64,000 nt of DNA from Prostheceraeus crozeri (Eukaryota; Platyhelminthes; Polycladida; Euryleptidae), in contig CAJQUW010008614.1 of NCBI GenBank assembly GCA_907163375.1, forward strand, positions 1 to 64,000, read 5' to 3'. The notes under the pieces were generated by a model. That model was given only the letters and a program-made list of their open reading frames with translations, had not been told where the DNA came from and did no database searches. A program made the position numbers and the translations under genes. This document shows positions 1-12,546 of the stretch, one piece after another (positions within the stretch are counted from its first letter, which is position 1; each line of letters begins with the position of its first letter).

Positions 1-284
1 TTCCAGAGTTGTTTGTACTTTATCAATTTTGTATTCTGACTTTGCTTGTTGTTTGAAACCAGCCCGAAATGGCTTAGGGCTTCAGCAATTACATTTGTAA
101 TTTACTAGTATCGATTCTGCTGAATTATATGAAGAACAAGGCCTGCAGCTTTGTATTATGAAAGGAAAATCACGTCATGGCATTCACTTAAAGCCTGGAA
201 CAGTCACGTTTTTTCACAACCGCAACCTATCATCTTTAAGTCACTTTTGTTTACCTGAAATCCTTTAATACATGACATAGTGGT

Positions 285-640
285 GGAATCTCAGCAATGC
301 TGATGTGGACATCTACCCCAACATCAGACAGCTCATCCTGGTTGGATGCGTCTCTCCAATTCTCCAAATCTCCTCAGAATCAGAGAGACCGTTTTATGCC
401 GTCAGACATCCGAAGGCGCATCTCTTGTGCACCATCTCCGAGGAATGATTGGTAGACTGACAATCGTGGCAAAAAACAGTGGAAGATATGAAGACGTGTG
501 AAATTTGGAAATCAAGGATATCTGTGATCAGCACAAAATATCAATGGTAGCTCCTATCCTTCGAAGTAGAAATCATTCGATGTCTTTGTCGAGTACTGAA
601 ATGGGATCAGGACAAATAAGTTGCTTACAAAGTTTAACAT
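285..640 (+). pseudogene. hAT transposase C-terminal remnant
   Basis: Translating from about 294 gives DVDIYPNIRQLILVGCVSP, then SESERPFYAVRHPKAHLL and, after a stop, a frame reading TIVAKNSGRYEDV. The order YPNI - hydrophobic stretch - SESERxFxAVRHPK matches the hAT C-terminal dimerisation region, where families such as the THAP12/P52rIPK-like group have YPNI..LL..LPVT..EAERSFSALRRLKT. Only this tail is visible. The stop and at least one frame change show it is dead. No terminal inverted repeat or target duplication was found around it. The identification is by motif memory and needs a profile search. I see nothing else in 1-285. Confidence 0.5.
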
Positions 641-914
641 ACTAAAATAAGCAAGTTTTGAAATCTTTGAATACCGGTATTACACAGTATTTCATGATGG
701 TCGTTAATTACACAGAAGTGTTCAGTTTTCCAACCGAATTTTTTTACTGAGCGGCTCATGAGGGCAAATCCGAGACGGCTCGTCTGTCAATCGATGTCGC
801 TTGAGTGATATCTGATAGGTTAGACACCATAATCTACAAGCAACATTGTGGAAAAAAGAAAAGGATGCTTGCGGGGAATTTGAATTCAAGAATGGTTTTG
901 CAGTTAGCGTATAA
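641..914. other. No recognisable gene
   Basis: AT-rich sequence between the hAT remnant and the foldback element. Open frames here are short and unrecognised. Confidence 0.4.
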
Positions 915-922
915 TTATTTTC
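915..922 (+). repeat. Left target duplication of foldback element
   Basis: TTATTTTC, identical to 1680-1687 on the other side of the palindromic element. Confidence 0.75.
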
Positions 923-1679
923 AAGAAACTGAAGCTAGCAGTATATCTGGCAGTAGATTTTTAGAAATAATTTTTTCAATCCGGATTTTCCACTTGCCTG
1001 ATGAAAAATGATCTAGGAATTTGTTCATCACATCAGCTTTCAAAAATTCCTCTCGGATCAGGATAAAATTTTAATCAAAAAATTCACTGAGAGATTAACT
1101 GATGCTTTCATGATCATATTCACGATTTTGTTCATACCAAAAAAACGACGGATTCCTTTTCCAAGAGCCATTCGAGAATTTGTTCAACACACTTGGAGTC
1201 CCTCCCAGCCCTACAATACTCGCTACTATAGCATAAACATAAAAGAAACCAACGACATTGTCATTTTTTCACTTATTGCTACTTGTGGTTCGCACCAAAC
1301 AACCACGAATTCCCATTATAAGAATTATTCCAGAATTTGTTCACTATATTTGGACTCCCTCACAGCCCTGCAAGCCCTAGTTACTTCTTGTTCGTAGTCA
1401 GGAAGTGTCAGTAAGCGAAAAATGACAATGTCGTCTTGCAGGGCTGCGAGGTAGTCCCAATGTGATGAACAAATTTTGGAATTGTTCTTAGAATAGGAAT
1501 GCGTGGTTGTTTGGTGTGAACAAAATCGTAAATATGATCAGGAAAGCATCAGTTAATCTCTCCGTGCATTTTTTGATTAAAATTTTATCCTGATCCGAGA
1601 GGAATTTTTGAAAGCTGATGTGATGAACAAATTATTTCTAAAAATCCACTGCCAGATCTAGTGCTAACTTCAGTGACTT
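923..1679. mobile_element. Foldback element with 8-bp target duplication
   Basis: The 757-bp segment is a large imperfect palindrome. The left arm (about 923-1290) reads as the reverse complement of the right arm (about 1390-1679). The outer ends are AAGAAACTGAAGCTAGCAG and, reversed, AAGTCACTGAAGTTAGCAC. It is flanked by TTATTTTC at 915-922 and again at 1680-1687, a perfect 8-bp target duplication. The middle contains a further direct partial copy of the arm sequence (about 1285-1390). No transposase is present. The 8-bp duplication fits hAT-type mobilisation, but the class is not certain. Confidence 0.8.
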
Positions 1680-1687
1680 TTATTTTC
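1680..1687 (+). repeat. Right target duplication of foldback element
   Basis: TTATTTTC, the partner of 915-922. Confidence 0.75.
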
Positions 1688-1995
1688 ACATTTTTGTGTC
1701 AACGTGAGGCATGATGGGAAGGTATTAAAAAAATGAAGTTTTCGAAATGCAATGAAAGTGAAGAAACAATAGACCCAATATCAGGCTTTCTTGACACTTC
1801 ATTTTGATTTTCATATTTTGATGTACTTGTGTAGGGAAGCAACTCACACTCAATGTAGAGATGCGTCGTGACTTACACACGCACATGTACATTGTACATT
1901 GATCGCACTTTTTTATTTTGTCGACCCCTCCGCGCCGAAAAGCTGGATCCGCCTCTGACTAAGATGCGAGTCAATCTTTGACAACATATTTACTG

Positions 1996-3871
1996 CAGGC
2001 CTGTGATTGCTCCTCAAATTCCTCAGATTCCTCAAAAATTTTTTCCACTCAAATCCTCAAAAATTCCTCAAATATAGCTAAACTAAAAGAAATTCTTCAA
2101 ATGTGACACATTTTAGACTAAATGTCGGACAATATCTTGTTTTTTAGCGAATGGTGACTATCTGTAAACTTCCAATCAAGAGGCCAAGATAGAATCATAT
2201 AACATGTATCCTACACCCTGACTGCTAAACATGAATCAATCATGATTAATACTTTGATTTTCTTTCACGTCGTTTTAATTTCTGGAAGCTACAGGGTTGC
2301 AAATGTTTAGGTTCGTCCGAACTTATTTTGTTATGCAGAGTAGGTGTCTGTAGTTATTGTCTGCCGAAACTCCTTAGTGCAGCACTTTCACTTTTTTTAT
2401 GCGTGAAACACTGCGATCAGTATACCGAAATTGTATATTGAACTCTACAAGCAATTTTTTTCTTCAAACTTCATAATTTTGCGTAGAATTCCAACTGTAA
2501 AATGCTTATTCAATTATTTCATTAATTTTCTGAACGGTTTCACCGCCTTCATTATATGTTTCTGCGACTTATATGGCTGCCAAATGCATGCTGTACTTCT
2601 TAAAGAACTTTAGGCTATCGATCCTCTATATCCATTATGTGATAACGTGTAGATATCCCATCCCACTTGGATTTCAGTGCTCTTATCAACTGAAGCTTTT
2701 GTTTCACTCATTCTCTTCCATTTTATTTCCGCTGAACATGAACGCATGCGACGGGGGTTAAAGCGGATGGTCTCCAAATTTAGTGTCTATCTGCCCTGGT
2801 CACTAGCGTGCGGAGGTTGGAAGCTTTATGAGGCTCTGCTATTCCATGAGTCTGTTTGCTGCTACATTTTTCAGGGTCTGACGACCGACATTTATCCTGG
2901 ATGAGTTATCCACTTATAGATCGTTTTCATAATTTGCTGAACACAGCTTGGTGTGAAAGTAATGCACAGATTGTTTATCGTTGTATGCGAACTTGGATTA
3001 ATTAAGACATTCATCAAACCACATAGTACTGGGTTGGCAGATTTTCAACCTGGGTCTACTGCAAGATGTGGTTGTCAATATCTCTGCGGAACTTCATGGG
3101 AATAGAGGTGATAATCTTTCACTCTTTGCTTAGATGAGACCAACCACTCAGCTGGCAAGCCTGTTTCTAGCAGTTTTTTGTGTCGTATGAGAGAATTCAT
3201 GTTCATTTAAATGTAGATCGGAGCGATGTGATCAAAGGGCTAACAGATAAACAAGGGCCACCAAAACTTGTGCAGTATAAAGTAATATTAATAAAATTAG
3301 TGTGAAATGTGGCGTATCCTTCATAATAAATAACTACCGACTTTTTTAACCACAAGCATTCCGTCAACGATTTTAAGCTTTCTATGCTTACGGGTTGCTC
3401 TCCTCCCAAATTTGTCTAAAATCCGTAAAAATTAATCGTCACTAAACCCCAGATGCATGTAGTTGAGGATATTTCCTACATTAAAAAAAATTCAGTATAC
3501 AAATCTGACAAGCATCATTGAATTGGAGACGATAGCGTGAAGCACAACGATGTCAGCAGCTTGATCTGACATCCTCTGTTCGACACATTCTAAGCAGATA
3601 GTACTTGAGGTCACAAATTAATTTCGCAACAAACGCGGAAAGTAATTATGACCAGGCCAATATCCTTTTGTAATACATATAACTTCAAAAAGTGTGGAGA
3701 TGTGGTCAACTCTGGGGTTGCCTTCTTCATGACTTTTTTCATGAAGTTTGGCCCAAAATCCCTGTTAAAATTTGGAGTTTTTCTTGCAATTATTATATTA
3801 GGCTCCGTTTACATTCCTCAAATTTTTCAAAAAAATTCCTCAATTTTTCTAATAAGCTAATCACAGGCCTG
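1996..3871. mobile_element. Non-autonomous element with 13-bp inverted termini
   Basis: CAGGCCTGTGATT starts the segment and its reverse complement AATCACAGGCCTG ends it. TTACTG lies directly outside both ends (1990-1995 and 3872-3877), a probable 6-bp target duplication. Both subterminal zones carry iterations of CCTCAAA/TTCCTCAAAAAT on the same strand (about 2014-2080 and 3813-3850). No transposase was recognised in the 1876 bp; the few open frames are short and unlike any known protein to me. A hAT-like class is possible from the CAG start, but a 6-bp duplication is not diagnostic. Confidence 0.6.
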
Positions 3872-6800
3872 TTACTGTCATTTTTAGTGTTATTGAAGTC
3901 TCTTTAGCTAGGAAACAAGTTTGCTTCGAACATAATTTCTCCAGCTAATAAATTAAGGAGACGAGGAAAAGGAGAAAGTCCGAGAACATGACCAAGCAAG
4001 ACGAAGCAAGAAAAAGGTGCGTGTCGATACATAGGCCTATTCTAATTCCTGATTCTTGTTACATTGAGTAATTGTTTTTGGAGCTGAAACAGGTGAGCCG
4101 TTGGTAACATGGCCATCAGAAGAAAATTGCATGGGCTCTGTGTTGTAGCAGGATTTAGTGTGTTCTCACCTGAATTATGTTAGTCATCCTGTGTCTAGCT
4201 CTAATTGGTTGAATTCCTTTTCAAATACCTTCATGAGATCGAATAAGTTGCGAATGTCATCTCGGTCAGTCACTTGTCTCTCGGTCAATCTGGATGCTTT
4301 CACAGGAAATGACTTCCAGCCTGCATAGCAGTCGGCTAGTTGCTCGCATTTCCTATTTTCGGGTAAATTCGATGTTGAGTGGGTGTTCCGAATAGCCGGC
4401 GATGGATTATTACTATGTCCAAGATCAATTTGGTGTCGAGATGAAAGCGGCAATGAAATACATGTGAGAGATGCGGCTGAACCTGGAGATTACGGGTATC
4501 TAGAAGAAGTCATTTCATGACATATCTGGAATCTTGTGAAACATTAGCATAGGCCTACTGTCCTGAAATCTATCATTTCAGTTCCCTTCCTTAAAATAGG
4601 CCCTACTACGTAATCTTCTACAGACATGATTTTTCGGGTCAAGTATGTGGCTCCCTTGTTCCGAAAAATCATGCGATAAGTTCGCTGAGATTTTAATCGT
4701 TACTTCGAAAAATTCAGTGTGTATAACTCGGGAAAAATCAGGGAATTTTAAAATTGGGAGCAGTAAAGATTAAATGTATCTATGACTGATGCACAAATAA
4801 ACAAAAATTGCCTACTGTACAACAAGGAAAAAGTAAGAAATTCCATGTTTTTGATATAAGCATCACTTTTTATATCGTTTGAAGATTTGATCAATAAGTG
4901 CAAATTCGCTAGAAATAGTTATGGTCATAGGTCAAGCATTTATAAATTTTAATTTTGAAACATTGTGTAACGTTGCTTCACTAAATTTTCAGCAATTTGT
5001 ATAGACAAGGAGGGCCAGTTTTGATTTTATGTGCTTTTCTTAGTTTGCTGCTGCGCTTTTCTCCAAAGCTTCGACCAGATCAACTCTGATGGGTGGGGAA
5101 AGCTGCTTTGAAAATGTCCAGACGGAATGTGCGTACGCAGCCGAGGAAACGGGAAATCTGGATCCTTGGCATTAGGACGGTATGCTTCGTTTTCTCATCC
5201 GACCCACGCCCATTGATGTGAGCTTGATCAGATTGATCGGCCAATGGGCGAGTGTGCCTCTGGAGATTATCTGCCAGGTTTTCAGGACTCCCACGCCTTG
5301 CGCCGTTCATAGCATAGTACGCTCTTGGGCTCTGATTAGGGACTACTGATGACAGTCTGCTGGAAAATTGAAAATGCTACGCGACAACTCACGTAAAATT
5401 GATCCATCCGACGGATTAACATGGGATGTTCATTGTTCACTGTAAGGCTATTGAACTTGCTAGACAGGGGGGGTACGAGTATGACACAGCATACCTGAAT
5501 TCTTCGACTTTCGTGCCCCCGTCATGCGGTTACTTCTCTGATGCACCACAGAGCTCCTGCAGGGATTGCGTCGATGGCCTGGACCAATCTCCTAGAACTC
5601 CGGCCAGGTCGGTTAATGAGAGATTTTGATGGTCCCAACTGTCGATACGTATCGCTACTTACTCGGTCATGGCATCCACCTGTCCTCCGCCCTACCTAAG
5701 CACCCGCACTTATTGCCTTCTTTTTCCAACCCTTTTCAATTCGCTTTTTGATTGAGTTTTAGTCTACATAGCCTAAGTATCTACGGCTACTTATAATAAC
5801 ACAAAATATTTATCACCTAAAAGTCAAATTCCTACCATCCGCACTAACGCTTTATTGCATTTCCAAACATTATCATCGATGTTCCTTCTTTCATCTGTGA
5901 TTTCATTGACTACATCGCTGACTCATAAGTGCTATTGGGCAGATCATATTCTGGCATTCAGGAGTTTCAGATTCTCCGCTCTCAAAGTGGTTAAAGATGA
6001 GCTGGGGTTGGATAGCTAATGCGCGACCGTTCCTAATATGTGTGCTTATTCATTGATTCTAATGTGTTCAAAGTATAAGTGAGATAATCAAAATACTCGA
6101 AACTAAAGAAAAATCTCATTGTTTGAAATGCTTTTCTGTGGTTTTATCGAATGTAGAAAGTGTTCTTGGTCGGGACTATCATAGCTTCATCACATCATTC
6201 ATCGGAAAATTTAAGTTGAATATTGATTCAAGTGGGAGACATCTGTTATAGCAGGATTGGTAAGTGATGAACAATTTATATAATGCGTCTTAATGAAAGA
6301 GTACATTCAATGAAGGCTGAACTACGTTGCGTGACAGAAACATGCACTGTATGTTTTAATAAAACTACAATTAAGAGTGAACTGTGATGCGTGACAGAAA
6401 ACACTTATCTAATCAATAGCCGTTGATTAAATATTAAGTCGATCTAATCTCAAACGATTTTACGTGTATGTGCCTTTTCTTGCATGAACATATGAAGATC
6501 CGTTCATCCTTTTGCACCGAGATCAACGTTTGTTTACCACCACCCAAAGTTTCGGACATACGTTGAATTGCAAATTTTGCTGTGTTTTGATATAAGTCGT
6601 AGCTGCATGATGAAGCACCAAGAAAAAATCGTAAATTGTTATTTGAAATGATTCGTTGTGGACGTAGCATGCGCAATGTTGTTTAAAGAGTCAATGTTTG
6701 AATGTATCATGTAGGCTAGCTGATTGGAATTGGTGGGCGCGTTGGTGTGAAGAAGCAAAGTTGTAAGGATCTGGATGACCAAATTTCAGAAGACAAGTGA

Positions 6801-9290
6801 TAGTCACAGATTGAAATCTGATCATTCCAGCGAAGAGAAATCGGTTTCAGTATGTTCGCGTCTGTCTAGCAAAAGGCTGGAGATTTGAGTGTTGGTTATC
6901 AAACTGTTGCTTTAGAGCTGCATATCAAACGTCTGAAAGAAGCGGGATTTAAATCCTACAGATGTACGCATACCTCTCAATAGCTTTTTTTGAATTTTAA
7001 TGAATTTATGCGGACATTTTCTAGTCCCGAGGAGTGGTTCGCCGTAGAGGTATGATTTATGAACACTTTCTCAGGTCACACATCGCGAGGATTAGTCACG
7101 TTTACTTCAACGTATCGAGGATCGATTTTTCCTTCTCGTGATCCGTTCTCTTTGTCAAATTTTTGCATATAGTACATCGAAGACAGTTGCTGAATCAATC
7201 CTCTGATCTTCTGTTCTTTGATTGAAAAACCCTTCGTTATTGCTCTTTTTTGATTACGTGGAGTAGTTCATATGGGAGAGCAAGTCTGATTTTTGGAGAA
7301 GTTTTTCAGATACCAAACGGCTATCCTCTGTCTACATATAATTCAAAGAAAGCTCTTACTGTTCGCTTTGTAAGTGACAGGCAACTTTCTGATCCTAGAG
7401 AAACATCGACCATTTTTCGAATTAGGCTTAGATATCAAGAGGAGCCGTCCATGTTTTGCCCATTCACCTATCTATAGTCATCTGCTGTCTTGCTTTGATT
7501 TTCTTCCAATGCATTTGTTATGCCTTTTGATGCTAACCATCGAATCATTGAAAGCAATTGCGAAAGACAAAAGCGAGTTTTCGACTTCGGAAGGTGTTCT
7601 AGGGACGTCTGCTGTAAATGTCATTCTTTTACGATAGTCTGTAATGTCATCTTTCCACGTCGCAACCAGAAGCAATGGAGCGGAATCGGCATTCTCCATT
7701 CACGGGTCGGATTCGATGTCATGCAGTGACTTGAAGCGTTGGAATCATCCGTCCGTTGTTTGTACTTGAAATTGATCTCACGCCGATTTTTGAAGCAAAT
7801 GTTATGGTTTTCCTCTCGTTGGGTAGATGGGGATACTGCCTGTTATTGGGAATGCTTCTGATCTCTTCTGTCGAAGCAATTGCATATAAGCTTGATTCCA
7901 CGTTAAAAACTCCGCGAAAATGAATTCTTTTGCGATCCTGCGTCCCAAAGTCGATCTTTCAATATGCGCGTTTATCTGATCGACCTCTGTAGGCCATGAG
8001 TGAATGCTTGTCGTTCTACTCCATATTTCCTTTCAACATCAATTTTCTGCATATCGTTTCTTACAAAAATCTGGAATGATTTCTGCTTTATTACGAATAT
8101 TCACGTGTGAAGATTGTTGTAGTTTCATTGCCTTGAGTAATTTAAACGTGAAATTGCATCGATTGTAATCGTTCTTTGAGTCTTCAAGCAGCAACTTTCC
8201 ATTGTACATTTTCCTATCATGGCTTCAATCCATATACAATGCTCAGATGGTCGACAAAATGTTCACATGACACGCAAAGCCATAGGACTCACCCTCAATA
8301 TTTGAATACCACTCCACCCTCGCTCGCAGCTTCACACTTCTATCGAACGGCATCACAGATATCACAATGGAAACAATGTGACCGGGAAGAGCTATAACTA
8401 GTAATAGCGGAGGAATACAAAAGATCCCATTTACGATTCATTTCTCAGGTGTGCCTACGTATTTTTAAATTTAGTCCTTTGCTCTCATCCTCATTCTATC
8501 TACGTTAGACTCTTTTGAATAACACCTCTTCAGCAGTCACTTGAAAGCTGCATCAGTTTCCTTAGTCGGTTCGGTTTAGTGAAATGTTTGTGGGTAGGGC
8601 GGATCACAATCGCTTCTACGGTGAGTAGTTGTGTCCGCATTATGTAGTGATAGATCATCGTGGCGAATGTCATCATTTGAGAATACGGAGCCAAAGAAAT
8701 TATCTGCACTTTCAACATGTTGTTCAGACTGCACGATTTTTTCAAAAAAGGACTTGTATTGAAATTGTGGCTGATGAATTACTAGTTTAGCGATTGTGCT
8801 AATGATTTGAGATAGGAAGAACTGTCGGGAAATGAAGCAGCCGACTAGTTAAGTACATGTATATGACATAGTTAAAAGTGGCGTTGCTGAAACTTACAAA
8901 ATGGAGAACTGCATTTATTTATGAGCACTTGTATTTGTCTCGTAGTCTAGACCATGATTCAGTGTTAGAGCATCCATTTTCTGATTTAGGTGCTGGTTTG
9001 TCAGCTAAATTTGACAAAAATCAGACTAGCGTTCATTGCATCTTTCGTAATTCCTGGAATAGTGATTCTAAGTTTTTGTTCTGCTTAACTACCGGATGGA
9101 AGGTTCTTGCTTTCTATTTATCCTTGGAACTTACCGTTCATTGACGAGTTTCCTATCTTCTTGTCATCATTTATATCCGCCTGTTTTGCAACCATTCACA
9201 GGTTATTTACGTTCATGCCTTGCATTTCGCAATAGTTCACATCCAACGATGTGTACCTATACTTTGTGGAGATTATAGACGTGATGATGT
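3872..9290. other. No recognisable gene; short open frames only
   Basis: I see no convincing exon. Open frames up to about 90 codons occur (for example minus strand 4184-4453 and 5080-5310, plus strand 5426-5629, minus strand 7478-7699). None shows a motif I recognise. The stretch 5080-5640 is richer in GC than its surroundings and could hold an unrecognised exon. A small direct repeat around GCGTGACAGAAA occurs near 6331 and 6389. Confidence 0.4.
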
Positions 9291-9780
9291 ATTTGATGCG
9301 GTCTGACATGCCCATGTTTTCTAAATCCTTCAGTGGCTCATGCTGAGGGGGCATATATGTCCATGCACAAAGCTTTATATAAATGGAAAAAGCTCAGCGT
9401 CGGTCCCCACCCAATATAGCTCTTTACCTATCCAAATGCGATAAAAAAAAAACAGTCTGCAAAAAATTTTTCATCACTAGCATGTGAATGGAACTATTCC
9501 TTAATCACTAAGTTACGCGTCTTCACGTTCGAAACATTTTATTTCAGTAACGATTTTATTCGCTCATTTTGTATCAGTACGCAAAGAGTTTCAAGGATGT
9601 GGAATATAGTTTTCATCCCAAGAAAAGTAGCCATTGTGTATGGGTCTGTCCAAGTCTAAATTCCACTAAGTGTTGAAATTTTGAATATAAATTCCTGTGG
9701 TAATATGACTAGCTACGGTCATATAGCACATACTTGAAATTATCGTTTTTCTAAAGAAAGCAGTTCATACTCTTAATGGC
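9291..9780. other. No recognisable gene
   Basis: AT-rich spacer. A CAGTGGC word near 9331 resembles a hAT terminus but lacks supporting target duplication. Confidence 0.35.
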
Positions 9781-9817
9781 ATCTTAACCAGTTTTTTTTT
9801 ACGGATCATCTCTGTGC

Positions 9818-10190
9818 AGCAAGCTGTTCATGTAGCTGTCACAGTCGAGTCGGCATTTTCTTTGTATTCGAAACTCCATGCACCGGACATGTGAGGACAG
9901 ACTTGGAAGTCTTTCAACTCCGACACCACAATACTACTACTTATTAATTTGGAAAAGCAACATACAGCATGGAAAATTGGATTAAATTTTAATACATTTG
10001 TTAGATAAGGCCTAGAATGAATGAAATTTATGAATATGAAGTGAATTGAAGTTGAGAGGATTTTAAGTTAATCTAAGTTAAGGCTATTGAATATTGCTTA
10101 AGTATGAATGACTTGTCCTTGCTTTTTGAATAAAAAAAAAAAAATTGCACGAATCTAAAAACTGAAATTTTGAAAGTGTCCCCGCCACTG
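9818..10190 (+). pseudogene. Possible hAT tail and right terminus
   Basis: After a pyrimidine-rich tract and CAG, a short frame reads AVTVESAFSLYSKLHAPDM, then a stop, then DRLGSLSTPTPQYYY. VESAFSxYSKLHAP resembles the VERSFSxYKKxxxP block of some hAT dimerisation domains. About 230 bp further on, CCCGCCACTG (10181-10190) is the reverse complement of CAGTGGCGGG, a typical hAT terminus and close to the terminus of the complete hAT element at 55605. No matching left terminus or target duplication was found. Both signals are weak alone; their order (C-terminus, then right end) is what makes the call. Confidence 0.33.
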
Positions 10191-11629
10191 TGTCCGCGCA
10201 ATACTATATTTTACTCAAATATTGTATACGTAGTAACATGTTGTGCAAAAAGCCCATCTGATCTCAACGAAGGAGTGTGTGTTAAACTGTGGCTTACCGT
10301 ATTACCTTCACCCAAATAAAGAGGAGAACCTGTATGTATTCTGATGAGCTCTGCTAGATGTTTCGCAGCTGTGAGCTGGCATATGATTTCTTAAGTGTAT
10401 AGAGCCCATCTTTTTACTGTTTGTAAGTCCTCCCTTTTCGCCTTGTCAGCCTAATTTGACAAAAAAATACAGTCGAGTAAGTAGAGTTTTCATGGTTTGT
10501 ATCTTTTGGATGTCTTGAACTTCCTTCTTGACCATTTCCATCTTCTGTATAATTTATAACCGCCCTGTTATGCAACATTCTCTGAAATTTTGTCTCTTGA
10601 CTGTCTTCCCATTTAACAACGATGGAACCATGAGGCTTTTGTGGAGATTGTGGAGGGCTGCTTCGATGCCAGCTCAGCTTGCTTTATGCCGCCTTGAAGT
10701 ATATTTCTATGTAGTGTTGGACTTCTTATGACTTCTATGTTGGATTTGCACTAGTAATGCTAATTCATGATTTATTTTTGTTATTTCTATAGGGATCATC
10801 TAAGTGCTTACGTCTAATAAGTTCAAATGTCTAGTTGTTGCTCTTTCGATAGTAGTATGGCTTCTTGACGCCCTCATAATCAGTTTGGTAAGTAATTGGA
10901 ATTGTAATATGTTTTTCTTTGGGGGGGAATTGTAAATAGGTTGGATTCCCTTGCAGATACCGCAACAAATAGTAAAGTTGTTTTCGACACAGTCGCTTCC
11001 GATTTTCGTTAGGCAGTTTATAGGATTATAACTGATGATAATGACGTTTCAAGTGCCTGGAATTAATAAAATTCTAGGTCGCTTTCAGCAGCACAATCTG
11101 TGTGGTGGTGGCTCATAGCTTCATGTGACTCCAGTTTCAGTTTCAAAGTTTCAGCTAGTTTTTTCATAGTATTGTCAAACAATACAGTAGTGACACAACT
11201 ACGCGAATAGCAGTAGTGATGAACTTCTCATAGGTGTGCATTGTTTGCAAACAGTTTGCTGAAAATTCCCTTGGTGCAATTGCGGTTTGGTTTGACGTAA
11301 AAGCACAAGCAAAAATGGAACCTACTGCACACATATCCTTGTTCGATAATAGTTGCGGAACACAGGCCAAATGAAATATGAATGAAACTGTTCTCAGAGC
11401 ATGGAGACAGATTGCGTCTTAAAACAAAAACTCTTCGGCGGAATTTTGCCCCGCCCAATTAATGTTCGCATTGGCAATTCGGAACACATGTTCCTATCCA
11501 TGTTCGTATCCACTATCAGTGCGTCCGCAATTATAACTACTCGTAGCGATGAAATAAAGCATCGGGACCTTAGGCATAGATAGACTAGTTTCGACGATTC
11601 TTTCACTGTGAGTGCCGACCGAACTTGTG
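10191..11629. other. No recognisable gene
   Basis: AT-rich sequence with short frames only. Minus-strand frames at 11164-11458 are unrecognised. Confidence 0.35.
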
Positions 11630-12546
11630 ATGGCTTACCAGAAGCGCAAACGGGATTATCCTTGGCTGACAGGAGACGACAATGGCGCATATTGTGCCCC
11701 ATGTAAAGCCTTATACGGGGGCAAACCGAATTCTTCCAGTCAAGGTGTATTAGTCTCACGTCCATTCTCTAATTGGAAGAAATCTACCGGCTCAAAACCT
11801 GAAGACAATAAACTTGTAAAACACCAACTATCGCATGCACATCAATCAGCGATTAGTGTTTCTGACCAATCATGCCAACTGCGACAGTCGGGAGTGGGCT
11901 GATGCATCGGCCTACAGTGATGATTACAACAAGTTTTTGGAGAGACTTACCTCTCACAATATCAAGACTATCAACCAACATACGATAAATCTCCATGAAA
12001 CAGTTATCGTTCCGTATCTTGACAAGCTTGTCACCCTTCTGAATCGTCGTCTATCAGGCGACGGCATTGAAAGCATTTCCAAAGCTATGCTTATTTTCGG
12101 GCCAATTTTTAGCATCACACGATCCCCACTATGGTGTGAAGGACATTACTTTGATCGCTGAAACATTCAATTTGTCAACTGTCGAGGCTGTTCATGAATG
12201 GCAAGTGTTTCGAAATTATTTCAAAACGTGCGATCGAAACATCAGCGCCACGGACAACCTCATCAAATTAGCTTCCGGCAAAGATTTGGCATTGGGGTTC
12301 CCGATGCTGTCGGACATCGCAATGAAGGTTATATGTGCGCCTTTAGGAACAGTGTCCGTGGAAAGGAGTTCTTCCACTATGAATCGAGTTACAACTAGCT
12401 TAAGGCAAAGATTGTTGCCGCATCACGTCCGCGATGCAATGCTGGTCAGCATTGAGGGATCCAAGATTGATGATTTCACGTCAATTGTGAAACTCTGGCA
12501 TTCTAGGAAGGCCAGACGACTACAAATTCCAGACAGTAAACAATAA
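11630..12546 (+). pseudogene. hAT transposase remnant, ZNF862/KIAA1586-like
   Basis: The N-terminal piece starts at an ATG (MAYQKRKRDYPWL) and carries a TTF/BED-like zinc-finger pattern: YCAPCKALYG, then LVSRPFSNWKK and KLVKHQLSHAHQSA. A middle piece in another frame (about 11885-12060) reads DASAYSDDYNKFLERL and VIVPYLDKLVTLLNRRL. The third piece (12067-12546) reads FPMLSDIAMKVICAP, then VSVERSSSTMNRVTTSLRQR and DAMLVSIEG, the hAT C-terminal dimerisation block. Together these make about 300 codons in three frames, against roughly 600-900 for intact relatives, so most of the catalytic core is deleted. The protein would have been a DNA transposase. No terminal repeats were found. Confidence 0.75.

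Noticed and set aside
9331-9360. Left terminus of a hAT (CAGTGGCTCATG)
   Set aside because: Only seven bases match the candidate right end at 10190, and the flanking 8-mers do not match.
10341-10370. CTGATGA as a hammerhead core (also near 62663)
   Set aside because: No GAAA box or compensating stems follow within a plausible distance.
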